Assembly: GCA_963580455.1 (NCBI GenBank)
Contig: OY756970.1
Coordinates: 20,026,001 to 20,090,000, forward strand
Length of the DNA: 64,000 nt
Reading direction: 5' to 3'
Source: Euonymus europaeus
Taxonomy: Eukaryota; Streptophyta; Magnoliopsida; Celastrales; Celastraceae
A model generated the notes under the pieces. That model was not told the origin of the DNA. It saw nothing but the letters and a program-made list of their open reading frames with translations, and ran no database searches. Positions 23,106 through 35,222 of this stretch are shown piece after piece; the stretch's first letter is position 1; the number at the start of each line of letters is the position of its first letter. The position numbers and the translations under genes were made by a program.

Positions 23106-26007
23106 ATGGTATGTGATTTTGCCTCTTAATTTCTATGTCGATGTCCGTGGTGTTTGTTTAGATTGTCGTAGTTGTATTTTTTCTCTGGGATGATTAGGGC
23201 TTCAATTTAAACGAGGGCTTCGTTGTCTGTTAATCCAAATCTGTTGAACGAACAATTGATATTGGAGATTTAACTTTCATGTGGTTCTAAATTTTTCTTT
23301 TCGTGGAATCCAACCGAAAAATCGAAATATATTATTGAAGTTCTAGGATGGAGAAATCCCATAATTGGCAATTTGTTCAGCTGAAAATTTTATCGAAATT
23401 GTTGGTTTTACTAATTTTAAGTTTGAATCCGGATCAACGAATTCCATGGATCACCTCTTTTTCTTTTTTCAAATGATGAAATTTTACGTTTTTATATAAT
23501 GTTTTCCACTACATATCTATGATCACTTCTGAAATTTTATCTTTAATCAATAGCTTCATATATTTGGATAAGAAGAAAAATAGAAACCAAGATATACGGA
23601 AGATAGAATAGGCAGTGAAGAGCCGAGTAGGGGAAAATATATAATATTGGAAGGAAGACAACACATACCTGATACTAGTCATTGTTATAAAATTTAGCTG
23701 AGAGGCTAACATTTACTAATCAACAAATCAGTTTAATGTTAGAATACATAACAAAGTGCCACTGTCATCAATTTTATCTGAGAGTGTAACATATATTCAC
23801 AAACTCATCAGTTTGCTGTTTGAATCTTGTTTGGTACAAAAACTTTGAAGTTATTTAATGTGTTGTAATGATGCCTTTTCCTTTGCCCTGTTACTGCCTC
23901 CCTCCCGGAAGGAGTAACCACTGACCACTCACCATTAATTCTAAGATACTGATTGTGATGTTTGGATGTATGCAGTCTTCACTTGCAGCAGCTAGAGCAG
24001 ATAATTTTTACTACCCCCCAGAATGGACCCCGGATCAGGTATGTTTATATGATAAACATGCTAGTATTGTTTATCAAGCATCAGTTTTATGACTTCTCAA
24101 TTTGGTTTTCTATCCCAGGGTTCTTTGAACAAATTTCATGGTCAACATGCTTTGAGGGAGAGAGCAAGAAAAATAGACCAGGGGATTTTGATAATAAGGT
24201 AATTAACTATAGACCTGTTGCTATGTTTGTTTTTGTGGTTTTAGAGTTTTACTTCAAAATGTTTTTGTTATATATTGGCAATCTATTGGAGGCTTATGCA
24301 TGTCAATTTGCCACTTTAGTATTGATTTATGTCTTTCTTCTGCCCTCAAGGTTCATTGTTACTTGTTAGTACAGAGATATGTCATTTATGTGTTTGCAAC
24401 TTCTACAGTGCATTTTGTAATACATTAAAATTTGGTGTCAGTTTGTCTTGGATTGAAAGTTTAGCTTAGATCTTTGATGTGCTTGATAATTATTCATAAT
24501 TGATCTCTTATCTGTGGAATCCGAATTCTTTGTTAAAAAGGAGGATAAAGTAGAGAATACTACCTTTTAAGGCATTTAGTTCTTCACCTGTTGATCACCG
24601 GGTCTTCGAAGTGGCTGATCTGATTTCAGTGTTCTTCAGGTTCGAGATGCCGTACAATATCTGGTGTGGTGGTTGCAATTCTATGATTGCTAAAGGGGTT
24701 CGTTTTAATGCAGAGAAGAAACAAGTGGGGAATTACTATTCTACGAAGGTATTTACTATGTTTTAAATGCTTTTTGACTTTTTTATTATTGTCTTTAAAA
24801 GTTGAAAGATTGTAGAGATTATATCTTAGGAGTTGATTGAAGAGGGGTGCGTCCAAACATGAACTATAACGCAGACAAAGCTGATGTTACTGCCTGTATC
24901 CGTTTACTGTTTTGCTTCATGGCAATGTTATGCATCACGTATTTATCTTAGCAAATGGAAGAATTTGTTGTATTGTTTTGGCCACTGGGGCATACAGAAT
25001 GTCCTGCCTATACCGTTTCTTCGCTTATTAAAGGTGGACTTTTTCCCCCTTTCAGATATGGAACTTTTCCATGAAATCAGCATGCTGTAAGAATGAAATT
25101 GTTATTCAGACGGATCCAAAAAATTGCAAGTACGTGATTATTAGTGGAGCCCAACAGAAGACTGAAGAGTTTGACATTGAGGATGCAGAAACCTTTGAAC
25201 TTCCTGCAGATGAAGGTTGGTATTAAACTGATAAAATTGGATTTGGTACAACTGCGTGAAATGGATCGAATTGATCGTGCTTTACTTTGTCGTGGTTCTT
25301 CTTTGTTAGACTACTATAAATGCTAATTAATGGCAACATCCATCATTTCAAATGGGATGTCCGAATACCAACTTGTAGCTTTATTGGAAATCCTGAATCT
25401 TATTTAATTATTTGTTTTCCAGAAAAAGGCAAGCTTGCAGATCCATTTTATCGTCTTGAACACCAGGAAGAGGATTTGAAAAAGAAGAAGGAAGCAGAGC
25501 CAGTGCTAGTGCGCCTCCAGCGGGAATCTGACGCGCGACATTTGGATGACTATTCCCTAAACAAGGCTCTTCGAGCCAAACTTAGAGTACATCACTTAAC
25601 CTCGTTAGCCCTTATCGTTTAATTTTCTTTGTTATATCCACATTTCCCCTTACTTGCTTACTCCCTGACTTTCTCAGTCTCAAAAGCAACGAGTTGCCGA
25701 AGAAGAGTCTGCATCCAGGAGCAAGGGCCTTGCTATACGACTGCTTCCCAGTATTGAAGAAGATGTTGCTACTGCACGAAAGGTGAAATTTTCTCCCAAG
25801 TTCGACCGAAACAGAAGGGATAAGCGAGCATTGATTCATGCTGGTTCCATATTTTCTGAGGAGTCTGGATATTCACTGCCCAACAACAAGCAAGTAGACC
25901 TAGCATCGAAAAGGAGGAAAATTAGTGCAGCTGCCGCATCTAAGTTGCTTGTGGGGGGATTTAAGCCATCTTCATGGTCAAAGAGTGCTGTTGCAAAGAG
26001 GGCGTGA
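23106..26007 (+). CDS. CWC16/YJU2 family splicing factor, CCDC130 (YJU2B) type
   Basis: This nuclear, spliceosome-associated protein belongs to the YJU2/CWC16 (DUF572) family and is closest to CCDC130/YJU2B-type plant proteins such as Arabidopsis At1g25682. The exons are 23106-23108 (ATG only), 23976-24038, 24119-24198, 24640-24748, 25056-25215, 25423-25586 and 25678-26007, giving 302 residues, the expected length. The N-terminus MSSLAAARADNFYYPPEWTP is the family signature. RFEMPYNIWCGGCNSMIAKG and SACCKN supply the cysteine cluster, and NAEKKQVGNYYSTK, IQTDPKNCKYVIISGAQ and PFYRLEHQEEDLKKKKEAEP follow. The C-terminus is lysine/arginine-rich with a likely nuclear signal (SKRRKIS). All introns are GT-AG and in frame. 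A 5'-truncated LINE lies 213 bp past the stop. Confidence 0.93.
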
Positions 26008-26219
26008 TTGTTTTATGATCGTGAGTAGTGGTTTTTTCTCCAAGTTTAGATTAAAACCATCTCATGTTAATATGTTATGACTTTATTGTAACTCAGCTGG
26101 CCTAGATGGTATGTTAAATTGTATTTGCTCAACAGTTTCCCCGTGCGGTAAGATATCTTACGTGTTTCATGGGATGACAAATAACTCTCACATTCCTTCC
26201 ATTCAAAACTGATTATGTT

Positions 26220-26654
26220 ATGGGGGCTGTTATTCGTAATCACAATGGTGATGTTATTGCTTCTGCTTACAAGAGGATCTATTCTGCTGGAGGAGCTGCT
26301 GTAGTTGAGGCGCAAGCTTTCCTTCATGGTATTCATCTAGCAATGGAATTGAACATCTCAAATTTTATATTGGAAGGTGATGCTTTGGAAGTGGTTAATG
26401 CAATCCACAAAATGCATGGCAGGCTGACTGCTTTTGGACATGTTATTGAACTGATACAAGATCTTCTCCCTAGAGTAAATTGCTCTATTTTTTTCACTCC
26501 ACGAAGTAACAATACTGTGGCTGATAACTTAGCCAGGTTAGGGAGAAGCTCTGCTGAGCAAGTTATTATGTTAAACGAGGTGCCTGTAACTGTGAGGCAA
26601 TCTCTAATTCATGACTTAATGTCTTCCTCATAATGCAAATGTCTTTTTCAAAAA
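26220..26654 (+). mobile_element. 5'-truncated LINE with RNase H reading frame
   Basis: A 435-bp insert is flanked by perfect 15-bp copies of AAAACTGATTATGTT (26205-26219 and 26655-26669) and ends in an A run, the signature of target-primed LINE insertion. It carries an open frame of 137 codons (26220-26633) with an RNase H domain of the plant non-LTR type: VIRNHNGDVIASA, Glu30 in VVEAQAF, Asp54 in LEGDALEVV and Asp102 in VADNLARLG. The first catalytic Asp of RNase H lies upstream of the truncation and is missing. The ATG lies exactly at the insertion junction. The frame is probably a passenger in the 3' region of the YJU2B-like gene. Confidence 0.85.
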
Positions 26655-26669
26655 AAAACTGATTATGTT

Positions 26670-27622
26670 GCGACATAGTGTATTTATACTATATGAGGAA
26701 CCCTAAAATTCCTAAATAAAATATTCTTCTAAGAAAACTTAAAATTAACTTCGTTTTTCACCAATTTCAATAATATCTACTTTGTCAAAACTCCACATGT
26801 TTCGGAAGAAGAGAAGGGACCACTCTGTGTGCGAGCAAGATTGGCAAGACATATAGGTCTAGCTATGAAGATCACGCAACTGAGCCAAAACAAGCAGGGA
26901 ATCCATTTTTAAAATATAAATAAATAAACAGATGTAGCAGACACTGCCACTATATACAGTGTAAGTCATCATTTATATACAACCATGCTTCTTTTGCTCA
27001 CAGGTTCAAACTCAAAAACTACTGGTTCCTGTTTTGTCGCTTGGGTACATGGAGAGATCCATGATACATTCTCTCTTCCTTCAACCTGTCATTTCTCTTA
27101 GATAACGAAATTTAGTTGCTTCTGCTCTTTTTTTCCCTGGCGGGGGTGGGTCTAGCTAGACGTCGCAGCTGCAGCTACTTGTGTACTACGGGCCGAGGAG
27201 GTTAAAGAGATCTGTTCATATTATCATATAGAGGAATCATTTTCAGGTGAGTGAACTCCTTAACCCATTAATTATTCTTACACAGATTTTATTAACACAT
27301 GCATAAGCCTTGTGAAAATATGGGCTACTATTATGTTTCGGTTTCTAATTATTACAGTATTACCAAATTTGGTAACATTAATTTGTTAAGATCAATTCTT
27401 CCTCTATTTGGTATTTTTTAGAGAAATAATATCACCACCAAGTTTCTCACTGTATGGTTTATGGTTTTTTGTTCTCATATTGTAGTTGAGTTTACATAAA
27501 CTAATTACCGCGAATTAAAGCGTAAACTCATGACCATTAGAGTTTATACATGCCTGGTATTAATTTTTTTACTTAACAAAAAAATCTGGAGAAATCTGAT
27601 GGGAGTAAATATTATTGCCTAC

Positions 27623-27672
<50 letters not shown>

Positions 27673-29005
27673 AGTACTCTCAGCATTAAATGAGAAGATA
27701 AAGCAGTTTTCTTTAATCTAATAGGCCTGCCACTAGATCTTGATGCACCCCATCTGTAACTTTTAACATTAATCTGGGAACACAGTCGCCTTCATTTACT
27801 CCCCTGTTGACTGACACAAATTTCCACCTTTTTGTGTCGATTTTGTTATTTCTGCAATTAGTTGTTGTCCTTCCCTTTGTATTTTTTTGTCAATTTTTTT
27901 TCTATTTCTGCTTCGCGGTTGGAGGGATTTTGATTTGGTGATGCCACATTTATCCGTCAATGACTTACTTTTATGAAGGTTTTTTTTCTTCCCTTTTCTA
28001 TATATCATTAATTAATAAATCAATTAATTAGAGATACAACTATCATTTTTTTAGATATAAATATGATAGTTGACTTCGTTGATAACAGTATTAATTTTCT
28101 TTTTTCAAATAAAACTCCATTAATGGAAGGATAAAAGTTGAGCCAAGTACAACGACATAAGTAGGACAATTAGACCATTAGAATGAAGTATCGTGCTTAA
28201 CACAAGAGGGGGTGAATTATGTCCCAAAAATCACAATACATTATCAAGAATAAAAATCTGTGCACCAATTTGATAAAATTTATTTGATCTAGTAATTCAA
28301 CTTGGAATACAACGAAATTCGGTATGCAGTATCACAACACCTTAATGAATGATATATCAAAAATTAAGATTAAAATTCTAAATCTAGATATATGAATAGT
28401 ACACGGACAGATTAGTGATCCAAAAATTTAACAATCAAAATACTTGTCCTAATGGTTTAAAGAAACCTTCACTAATGCCCTTAGAAATTTCAAGTAAATG
28501 ACCAACATACAAGGGCAGGAAATTTGTTTTAATGCAATGTCTTCCAAGACCAAAATCCAATTTTGAAAGTAATTAAACAAGTAGTCAAGTAAGAAGCAAT
28601 TAATGCAATCAAAGCAACCAAGAAATTGACACAACGATTTAGAGTGGTTCGGAGACCCTTCTCCTACATCCACTGCTTAGGTTCACCAACCCTAAGCTAT
28701 TTGGTGTGGAACTATCAATAGTACAACACTACCTCACAGGAATGATAAGTTTGAAAAACAAGAGGTGTAGTGTAGATTCAACAAGACTAGAGCCCTAAAA
28801 TGGTGAGACCTCACCTTTGCACTAAGCAAATGAATGGTGATTCTCTTTTATGTAGGGGCTTGGGTGAAGCTTGAAATTAGTATCAAATGATGGCTGGAAT
28901 CTTTAGAAGAAGCTTGAATGAATGATTGAATGCTTGACGAAGATTGACGCAAGAATTTTTCTCTCAATAAATTTCACAATAGCTTCTTCCAAAAAAGCTT
29001 GCAAG
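26670..29005. other. intergenic DNA, partly old repeat
   Basis: No gene. A long (TA)n tract is listed at 27628-27669. From about 28200 (AAGAGGGGGTGAATTATG) the text resembles transposon-derived intergenic repeat that continues on the far side of the solo LTR at 29006, but its ends were not found. Confidence 0.5.
27628..27669. repeat. (TA)n microsatellite
   Basis: About 20 uninterrupted TA units. Confidence 0.9.
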
Positions 29006-29527
29006 TGTTAGGAATTGATCAAAAAGTTGGACTAATTTTGTTGCTACAAAAGGAATCCTTGTTTTGTGGAAACACGATTTCAAGTTGGTCTCTAATTATG
29101 AATGTAACTGGTATCATATTTGTAATTGGAAACATCTTGGGTAGGAATTCCTAGGTAGAATAGAATTGGGAGATGTGACACTTCTATAAATACTAGTGGT
29201 TTACTAGGTTTATGGGTGTGTTGTAGGTGCAAAAGATAGAGATTTCTAGGGACGGTGTGCGGTAAGCACAAAGAGAAAATAATGGGTTTTATTTTCGGGG
29301 TTTGCTTAGATTTCTTGGTGAGGGAAAATTAGGACTGTGTGATTGTACAAATTTTCTACATAGTGGAATTGTTCTCTCGGTTGTCTTTTGACAGCACCCG
29401 TGGTTTTTCTCCGGATTTGGAGTTTTCCACGTTAAATTCTTGTGTTATGATTGTTGCACTTTTCTATTTTAATTTTCTCTATTGTCGTGTGAATTTCTGC
29501 AACAAATATCCTGTAATTCTTCCAATA
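29006..29527 (+). mobile_element. solo LTR of a Ty1/copia-type retrotransposon
   Basis: A 522-bp unit starts TGTTAGGAATTG and ends TTCTTCCAATA (last dinucleotide TA where CA is usual). The 5-bp sequence GCAAG flanks it on both sides (29001-29005 and 29528-29532). A TATA box (CTATAAATACT) is at about 29185. The hallmark phrase CACCCGTGGTTTTTCTCCGG, then GGAGTTTTCCACGTTAAATT, known from copia LTRs, lies at about 29394-29438. No primer-binding site or second LTR follows, so recombination between two LTRs probably left this solo copy. Confidence 0.75.
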
Positions 29528-29532
29528 GCAAG

Positions 29533-31044
29533 AAAGAGACAACCTAATTTCATTTGTCTCTACAAAGTCTCCACCGTTGGATCAACTTTAGTCTATCAAT
29601 CTTGGCCTTCCAAAACAGCAAACAATCTAGACCACAAGTATAGCTTTAATAATGGCCTTTAGATTGCAAATCAAGCTTCGATCTTGACTCTTCATTTTCC
29701 ACCCGTTGGAGACTTTACAAAGGCTGTCATTGTTCTTGAATTCAATGATGTGGATCAATCTTGACCATTCAAGTTTCTCTTCTTCCAAAGCTTTCAATTT
29801 TTCAAAAATTGGCACATATATCAACTTCAAGACTTTTCCCTCTCATTTATACCAAGAGCTCCAGCAGGACTTAAAAAAAAATTTCCAGCCCATAAGCTTC
29901 ACATATACATGGCTCAAAACCATTTTCAATCATCTCAAAAAAAAAATTAGTGGAGGGTTGATGAACATAGGTTTTTCTTGGCATCCTAGAGCACCGATGC
30001 TCATGATTAAATGTCGGATCTAAATTTAATGTCCAAAATGAGTATTGAGAGATATAACATCATCATAATGATTAACTTGCAAAGAAATAGGAGAAAGAAC
30101 TCCCCAAATGTATGTAAGCTCAAAGAGCTTCATATAAAGCACATAGGTTAACCATAATACAAACCAACCCAGAAAATTCTAATTCATGTACGATAAATCA
30201 TATTAGGTATGTTAGAATGTGTGTATAAAGTTTCATAACATTTGGGTAAGGTTTGATCATTCAATGAATCAAGTAGGTCACCAATAGTCAAAACCGATAA
30301 ATTCTAAGTATAAACCTACTGTCACTGTGCAGCCCCTATATGTGGTGGTCAAATTTTGGTTGATAATAATTCAGATCATATATCAAGATAAATGTAATTC
30401 ACATACCAAATTTCACTTCAAATGATTCACAATGAAAGAGTTATGACTCCAAGTTGACTACATAAATAGGGCACATTTACTAAATCCAATTTAGATGGCA
30501 TTTTCTCTTGAACCATTCCCATTCAAATATGTTCATAATGATGAAACTAAGGTGCATTCAAAATTTCATGTAAATCGGAGTTCATTTGGTTGACCACGAC
30601 AATAAAGATACACATATGCGGAATTTAAATTCATTTTTCATAAATCGCATGGTGCTTATATGTTTCAATATCGTCAACAAAGATTTTAATATCCTCAAAA
30701 GATTTTAATATCATCAAAACAAATATGTAGGACCATAGGTCCAACATAGAAGTTACCCCAAAAACTGAAAAAAGCCATCCTATCAGCAGGCGTCATTAGA
30801 GTTCGATTATTTGAGATGAGACGACACTATTGTCAACATTGTCACCACTTGTTTTTAAATTTAGCTTAATAACGCTATTGTCAACAACGTTATTATCCTA
30901 ACATTAAAATGCGCTGTTATAAAGAGCACCATTAGTGCAACACAAAAGAGTTGCATGTCTGCTGTTGATCCCAACGCAAAGTTAATAACCAAACTGGTAT
31001 GGATCTGGCCGGAACAACATAATTGGTAACCGAAACACTTTGGG
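29533..31044. other. intergenic DNA, no gene
   Basis: This appears to continue the repeat interrupted by the solo LTR, then changes near 30780 to sequence rich in CTATTGTCAAC and CAACGTTATT words, which recur in inverse orientation beyond the TRIM. No coding frame with a recognisable domain. Confidence 0.5.
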
Positions 31045-31520
31045 TGTTAGGGACAAACGTCCCATATCGGGGAAATAACTCAACAAAGACCTATTAATAA
31101 GGGCAAGTCCCTCCCAACCTTGTAGCCAAGTTTTGGGGCATAGCCCTGGGCTTGGTTACAGCCGGCACACGACTTTTGTGCGTGGGTGACGGTTGGACTT
31201 GGTTGTAGGTTGGGTTCTTTGGGGCCCATAATTATTACATGGTATCAGAGCAGGTGTGTATTCATCCCTGATAAGAAGTCCCCTCGTTGGGCTTGGGAAA
31301 AACCCAGTCCACGAGTGCGGGGGAGTGTTAAGGACAAAAGTCCCGCATCAGGGAAATACCCCAGCAAAGACTCATTAATAAGGGCAAGCTCCTTCCAACT
31401 TTGTAGCCAAGTTTTGGGGCATAGCCCTGAGCTTGGTTATAGCCGACCCACGACTTCTGTGCGTGGGTGACGGTTGGGCTTGATTGCGGGTTGGATTCTT
31501 CGGGGCCCAGAATTATTACA
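31045..31520 (+). mobile_element. TRIM (terminal-repeat retrotransposon in miniature)
   Basis: Two direct repeats of 195 bp each, starting TGTTARGGACAAA and ending AATTATTACA, lie at 31045-31239 and 31326-31520. Between them are only 86 bp. A primer-binding site TGGTATCAGAGC (initiator-Met tRNA complement) follows the left LTR at 31240-31251, and a purine-rich tract (about 31312-31325, GAGTGCGGGGGAG) precedes the right LTR. Flanks are TTGGG and TTGGA, a 5-bp target duplication with one change. The LTRs differ at about 26 of 195 positions by eye, mostly transitions. No coding capacity, as expected for a TRIM that depends on other elements. Confidence 0.9.
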
Positions 31521-34500
31521 TTGGATAGTCGTATTGATCGCCTGTATGTGTTGTTGTTGCTGGCTTTGTTGTTTTGGGTGCTCTTCACCTTCGTGCTGCA
31601 AATTAAGCATGTGCAAAATCGAAATTGAGAAGCCAAGGAGAAACCCAAGGAGAGGTAGTGATAGTGGGATGGAAAAAAAAGAGACCGACGAAGTTGCAGT
31701 AATAAGTAATAACGTTGTTCGAATGTTAATAAAAGATGATGCTATTATCAATAGCGTCATTGAACCAATTTAAAAAAAAATACAACCGCATTAATTACCA
31801 TATTTGAAGAAAAAAATAAATAATTAAAAAATAATGATATATAGTAAAAAAAATTCGCTATTATGGTGAAGAATTAACCGCAACTATTGATGTTGCGAGT
31901 GTTGTTTGTTAACTTTTGAAAAATAAGTCAACTATTCGGAACAGATAAAATGGTCAAGTATTACCGTTGAAAGTCAACGCCCCACCTCTTAAAATTACTA
32001 TTGACAACGTCCAATATTTGCTCTGCTTTACCATCTAATCAATATGATCGGGCTAGTTGCCATAGAGATTACTCGATCAATTGTTTTTTGGATGACGCAT
32101 ACAAAAGGAGCAAGCAATAGGACCTCCAAGATGATTTTCAAGGGATTCTCCAATATTTAAGTCAGTTCACGTGTTATTTGAAAATTGAGAATGCTTTTAC
32201 GCTCAAATCTCTTTTAGGTGGCAAAATTTACACGATCAACTCATGTCGATTTTTTGATGGGGCGGGGATGAGGCACAAAATTTTTCATCGATGGCAGGGC
32301 TAGTCGGAGCGGGGATGAGATTTCTTATTCCACACCCTCCACCCCCCAGATATATGTATGTATAAATCTTAAAGTATAAATATTAAATCTAATTCGTCAA
32401 CCCGAAGCCATAAAGTCTAATGTCTAAGCATTAAACCTAATTTGCATAAAGCTTAAATACAATTTCTAAAATCCTCAATCCTAAACCCTAAATTATATAC
32501 ACTAATCCTAATTTTTGCCCATCTATTAGTAATCAAAAGCAAAGAATTAGTAATCAAAAGCAAAGAGTTCAGACTTCAGAGCTCAAGTTCACCTAATTAT
32601 TTGGTACGGAGGTCCCTTTTTATATTGACTTAGGAAGTTCAGTTTTAATTGATAAATATTTATTTCTTCCTAATTCTTATAAATTTTTCGAGTGGTAGGT
32701 TCCCTGTCCATTTTCTAATAGGAGACTAATATCTTCTAGCGATGATTCTTTCCCAATGCTTTTAGTTTTTTTAGTTGTTGGCCACTTGAGGGTGTCTGGG
32801 ATGACTCTTCTCGAGCGTTATTTGTATTGCTCAGCATCTCTGTAACTCCATGTTCATCACTTTGGCGACATCTCGAGGAAATGTATCAGCACATCATTAG
32901 AGGGTCCTTTTCAATGTTATCAACTTGAAAAATAGCTACTTAGAGAATTATCTGCTAATTTTTTCAGTAATTTAGTAACAACTTTCGATACGATTAGGAG
33001 ATATATACACAAAAGGATCAATGTTTTGAGTGTCATTTTTGCTTCCTTAGATGATTTTCATTGGTAATTAATTACTCTTGTGGTACACATGGTGTGATTG
33101 AAACCAATAGCCTCATCCTCTCACTCCATCTTATTATAATGTGAAGAAAATATGTCATAGAATTGCAGTAATTAATTGCTCACAGACAAGGTGTACGGAA
33201 AGATTCTCCCAGTTTTTGTATGGTGGGTTGATGGATGTAGTTTATCTTCTGCGTCTGCTAAGGACATTCTTGCAATGGTTGTTTGCTAATCGCTATTAGA
33301 GATAACAAAATTTTATTGAGATGGTGTATTTTATTGATGTGACTGAAAATATAAATAAAATGTTTTTTATATTGATACAACGATGTAAATTTGTTAAATT
33401 TATCTTTTTTGTATAATATAATAAAAATGAGATCCAATTCAAGAAAAAAATGTGTGAAACGGGTCAACGATTGCCCCATCCAAAGACCATGCTCATCAAA
33501 CTTGTAGTCCAGAAAAATCGACCATTGCATGTGTTTTTCAATCCCTGCCCCATTAGTTGGGCAACAAACACACCCTATCGCGTTAAACATTCCTGGTCGT
33601 GGATGCTTTACCTGTTTTGTTTGCATTGTGTTTCGGCTCCTTGTTAATAAAATAAGTCTAAAAAAGGTGCGTCGCTAGTATTGTAAATGATAGCAACAAC
33701 GTTGTTTTTTTCTGTATAATTATAAATCAAATACGTACATTGTCAGAAAACATTATATAAGTGATTTCAAATATCGCTTACTAAATATAGAAAGGAAAGT
33801 CTATAATATAAGAAAATTGAAGTTATCCAGTAGTACAGTACGGGTGTAGACCATGATAATCTATAAAATATAGCTATATATACAAGTACGAAAGGAAGAA
33901 AAAAAAAATCGACGTGAAAAAAGGTGCATCACTTGTATTGTAAAAGACAGCAACAACACAGAGAGTCAGAAATCTTGATATAAAAAATATTCCAAGGATA
34001 TAACACTTACTATACATAGAAAGGAAACTAGCTAGCTTGCTTTTACAATGTCAGCAAAGCTGCAACGTCTTTTTTTTTTTTTTTGGGTGAGTATCCTCAG
34101 CAAAGAATCGTGAACAACTAGGAATAGAAACAAGCTTGGAAAGAGAGTTTAGTGTTCAGAAAAAGCAGCATTGTTGATGCATACCTTGGATAAACAAAAT
34201 TTTAAATCTCAATCGAAAATGCTAATCATCCCTAGAGACCATCCATAATCACCAACTCAACATGCCACGTAGACTAATTAAAAAAATTATTAGAACATGA
34301 AATATGGATTTTTGCTTCTACCATCTCTTTCTCTTACTTTTCGACAATGGAATTTATGCTTCCGGTCACCATCCACGACACGGCTGGTCTCAATACTTTG
34401 TCCACCATAGTCGTTGAAATCTAGTATCTTCGGTTAGTTTTTGCCTTATCTTGGGCTATCAACGACCTGATATGACATAAAAAGATAATATATTTGTATT

Positions 34501-34739
34501 TTGGAACGGACGAAAAAGGAAGAAATGAAGAGGAGTTGTTGGAACGAACGAGGAAAAAAAATTTTGATTTCAATCTGACTGTCTTTCATTAAGATTCTAG
34601 GTGCACTTATTTCTTTGTTATTATTGCCCTAAGCCATCTCGGTATATTTAACGGTGACGAGACACATAGGATTTACTGCCATATCAGTTTTTTTAACATT
34701 TTCCGTTTGGTCAAAATGCCATGTCGGCGCATTGACCGG
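31521..34739. other. gene-free stretch with degenerate repeats
   Basis: No gene can be supported. Sequence around 31680-31770 and 31845-31925 echoes, partly inverted, the words left of the TRIM. Two related units of about 120 bp begin AAAAGGTGCRTC at 33665 and 33920. The frames at 33258-33626 (-) and 33450-33647 (+) are low-content. Confidence 0.5.
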
Positions 34740-34933
34740 TTTAGTTTTAATTAGTGTAATCTCGTTTAAGTTTTGAGGGTTTTGGGTGCTTGTTTCGGCT
34801 TTGTTCTACTTGGTTGGGGTGATCTTCTTTGTAGTTTTTCCTTTTGGGATTCTCAAAGCTCCTTGTAATTGGTTTCTTCTCTTGGTGCCTTTGACCATTG
34901 CTATTAAAATCTGCTGATTTATCACAAAAAAAA
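34740..34933 (+). mobile_element. possible LINE 3' tail fragment
   Basis: About 190 bp of T/G-rich text ends CTATTAAAATCTGCTGATTT, then ATCAC and an A run, resembling the 3' ends of plant LINEs. The upstream flank GCGCATTGACCG and the downstream flank GCACATTGACTGACCG are similar enough to be an eroded target duplication. No coding frame remains. Assignment rests on the tail and the imperfect flanks. Confidence 0.4.
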
Positions 34934-34939
34934 GCACAT

Positions 34940-35222
34940 TGACTGACCGAGACCACAAGAAAACAGACTGAGAAACTACTGTGTAAGATAAGTGACCAAA
35001 ACATAATGTTCCGACTTTTGATCAGTCTGCATGTTATGCAATGACTCTCTTTTTTACCGGCTGTGCTAATCAAATTTGGTGCATATTGAATATTGTTGGA
35101 ATTCTCGATTTCTTGTGGGGGTGGTGTTCATGATTTTCATTCTACTACTAGTAAAATGTTCACTGAACAGAAATCAAAACCATCAACCAAACTTTTGTTG
35201 GCCCATTTTTCTTCAGGAAAAA
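34940..35222. other. intergenic DNA downstream of the TCP gene
   Basis: Short 3' flank of the minus-strand TCP gene; nothing specific seen apart from an A run before the minisatellite. Confidence 0.5.

Noticed and set aside
31045..31520. Cassandra-type TRIM with 5S rRNA promoter
   Set aside because: The LTRs do not contain the 5S A-box/C-box core; only the short word GGGTGACGG is reminiscent.
31186..31773. Overlapping frames of 94-107 codons on both strands
   Set aside because: They arise from the TRIM LTRs and adjacent repeat, which explain the openness.
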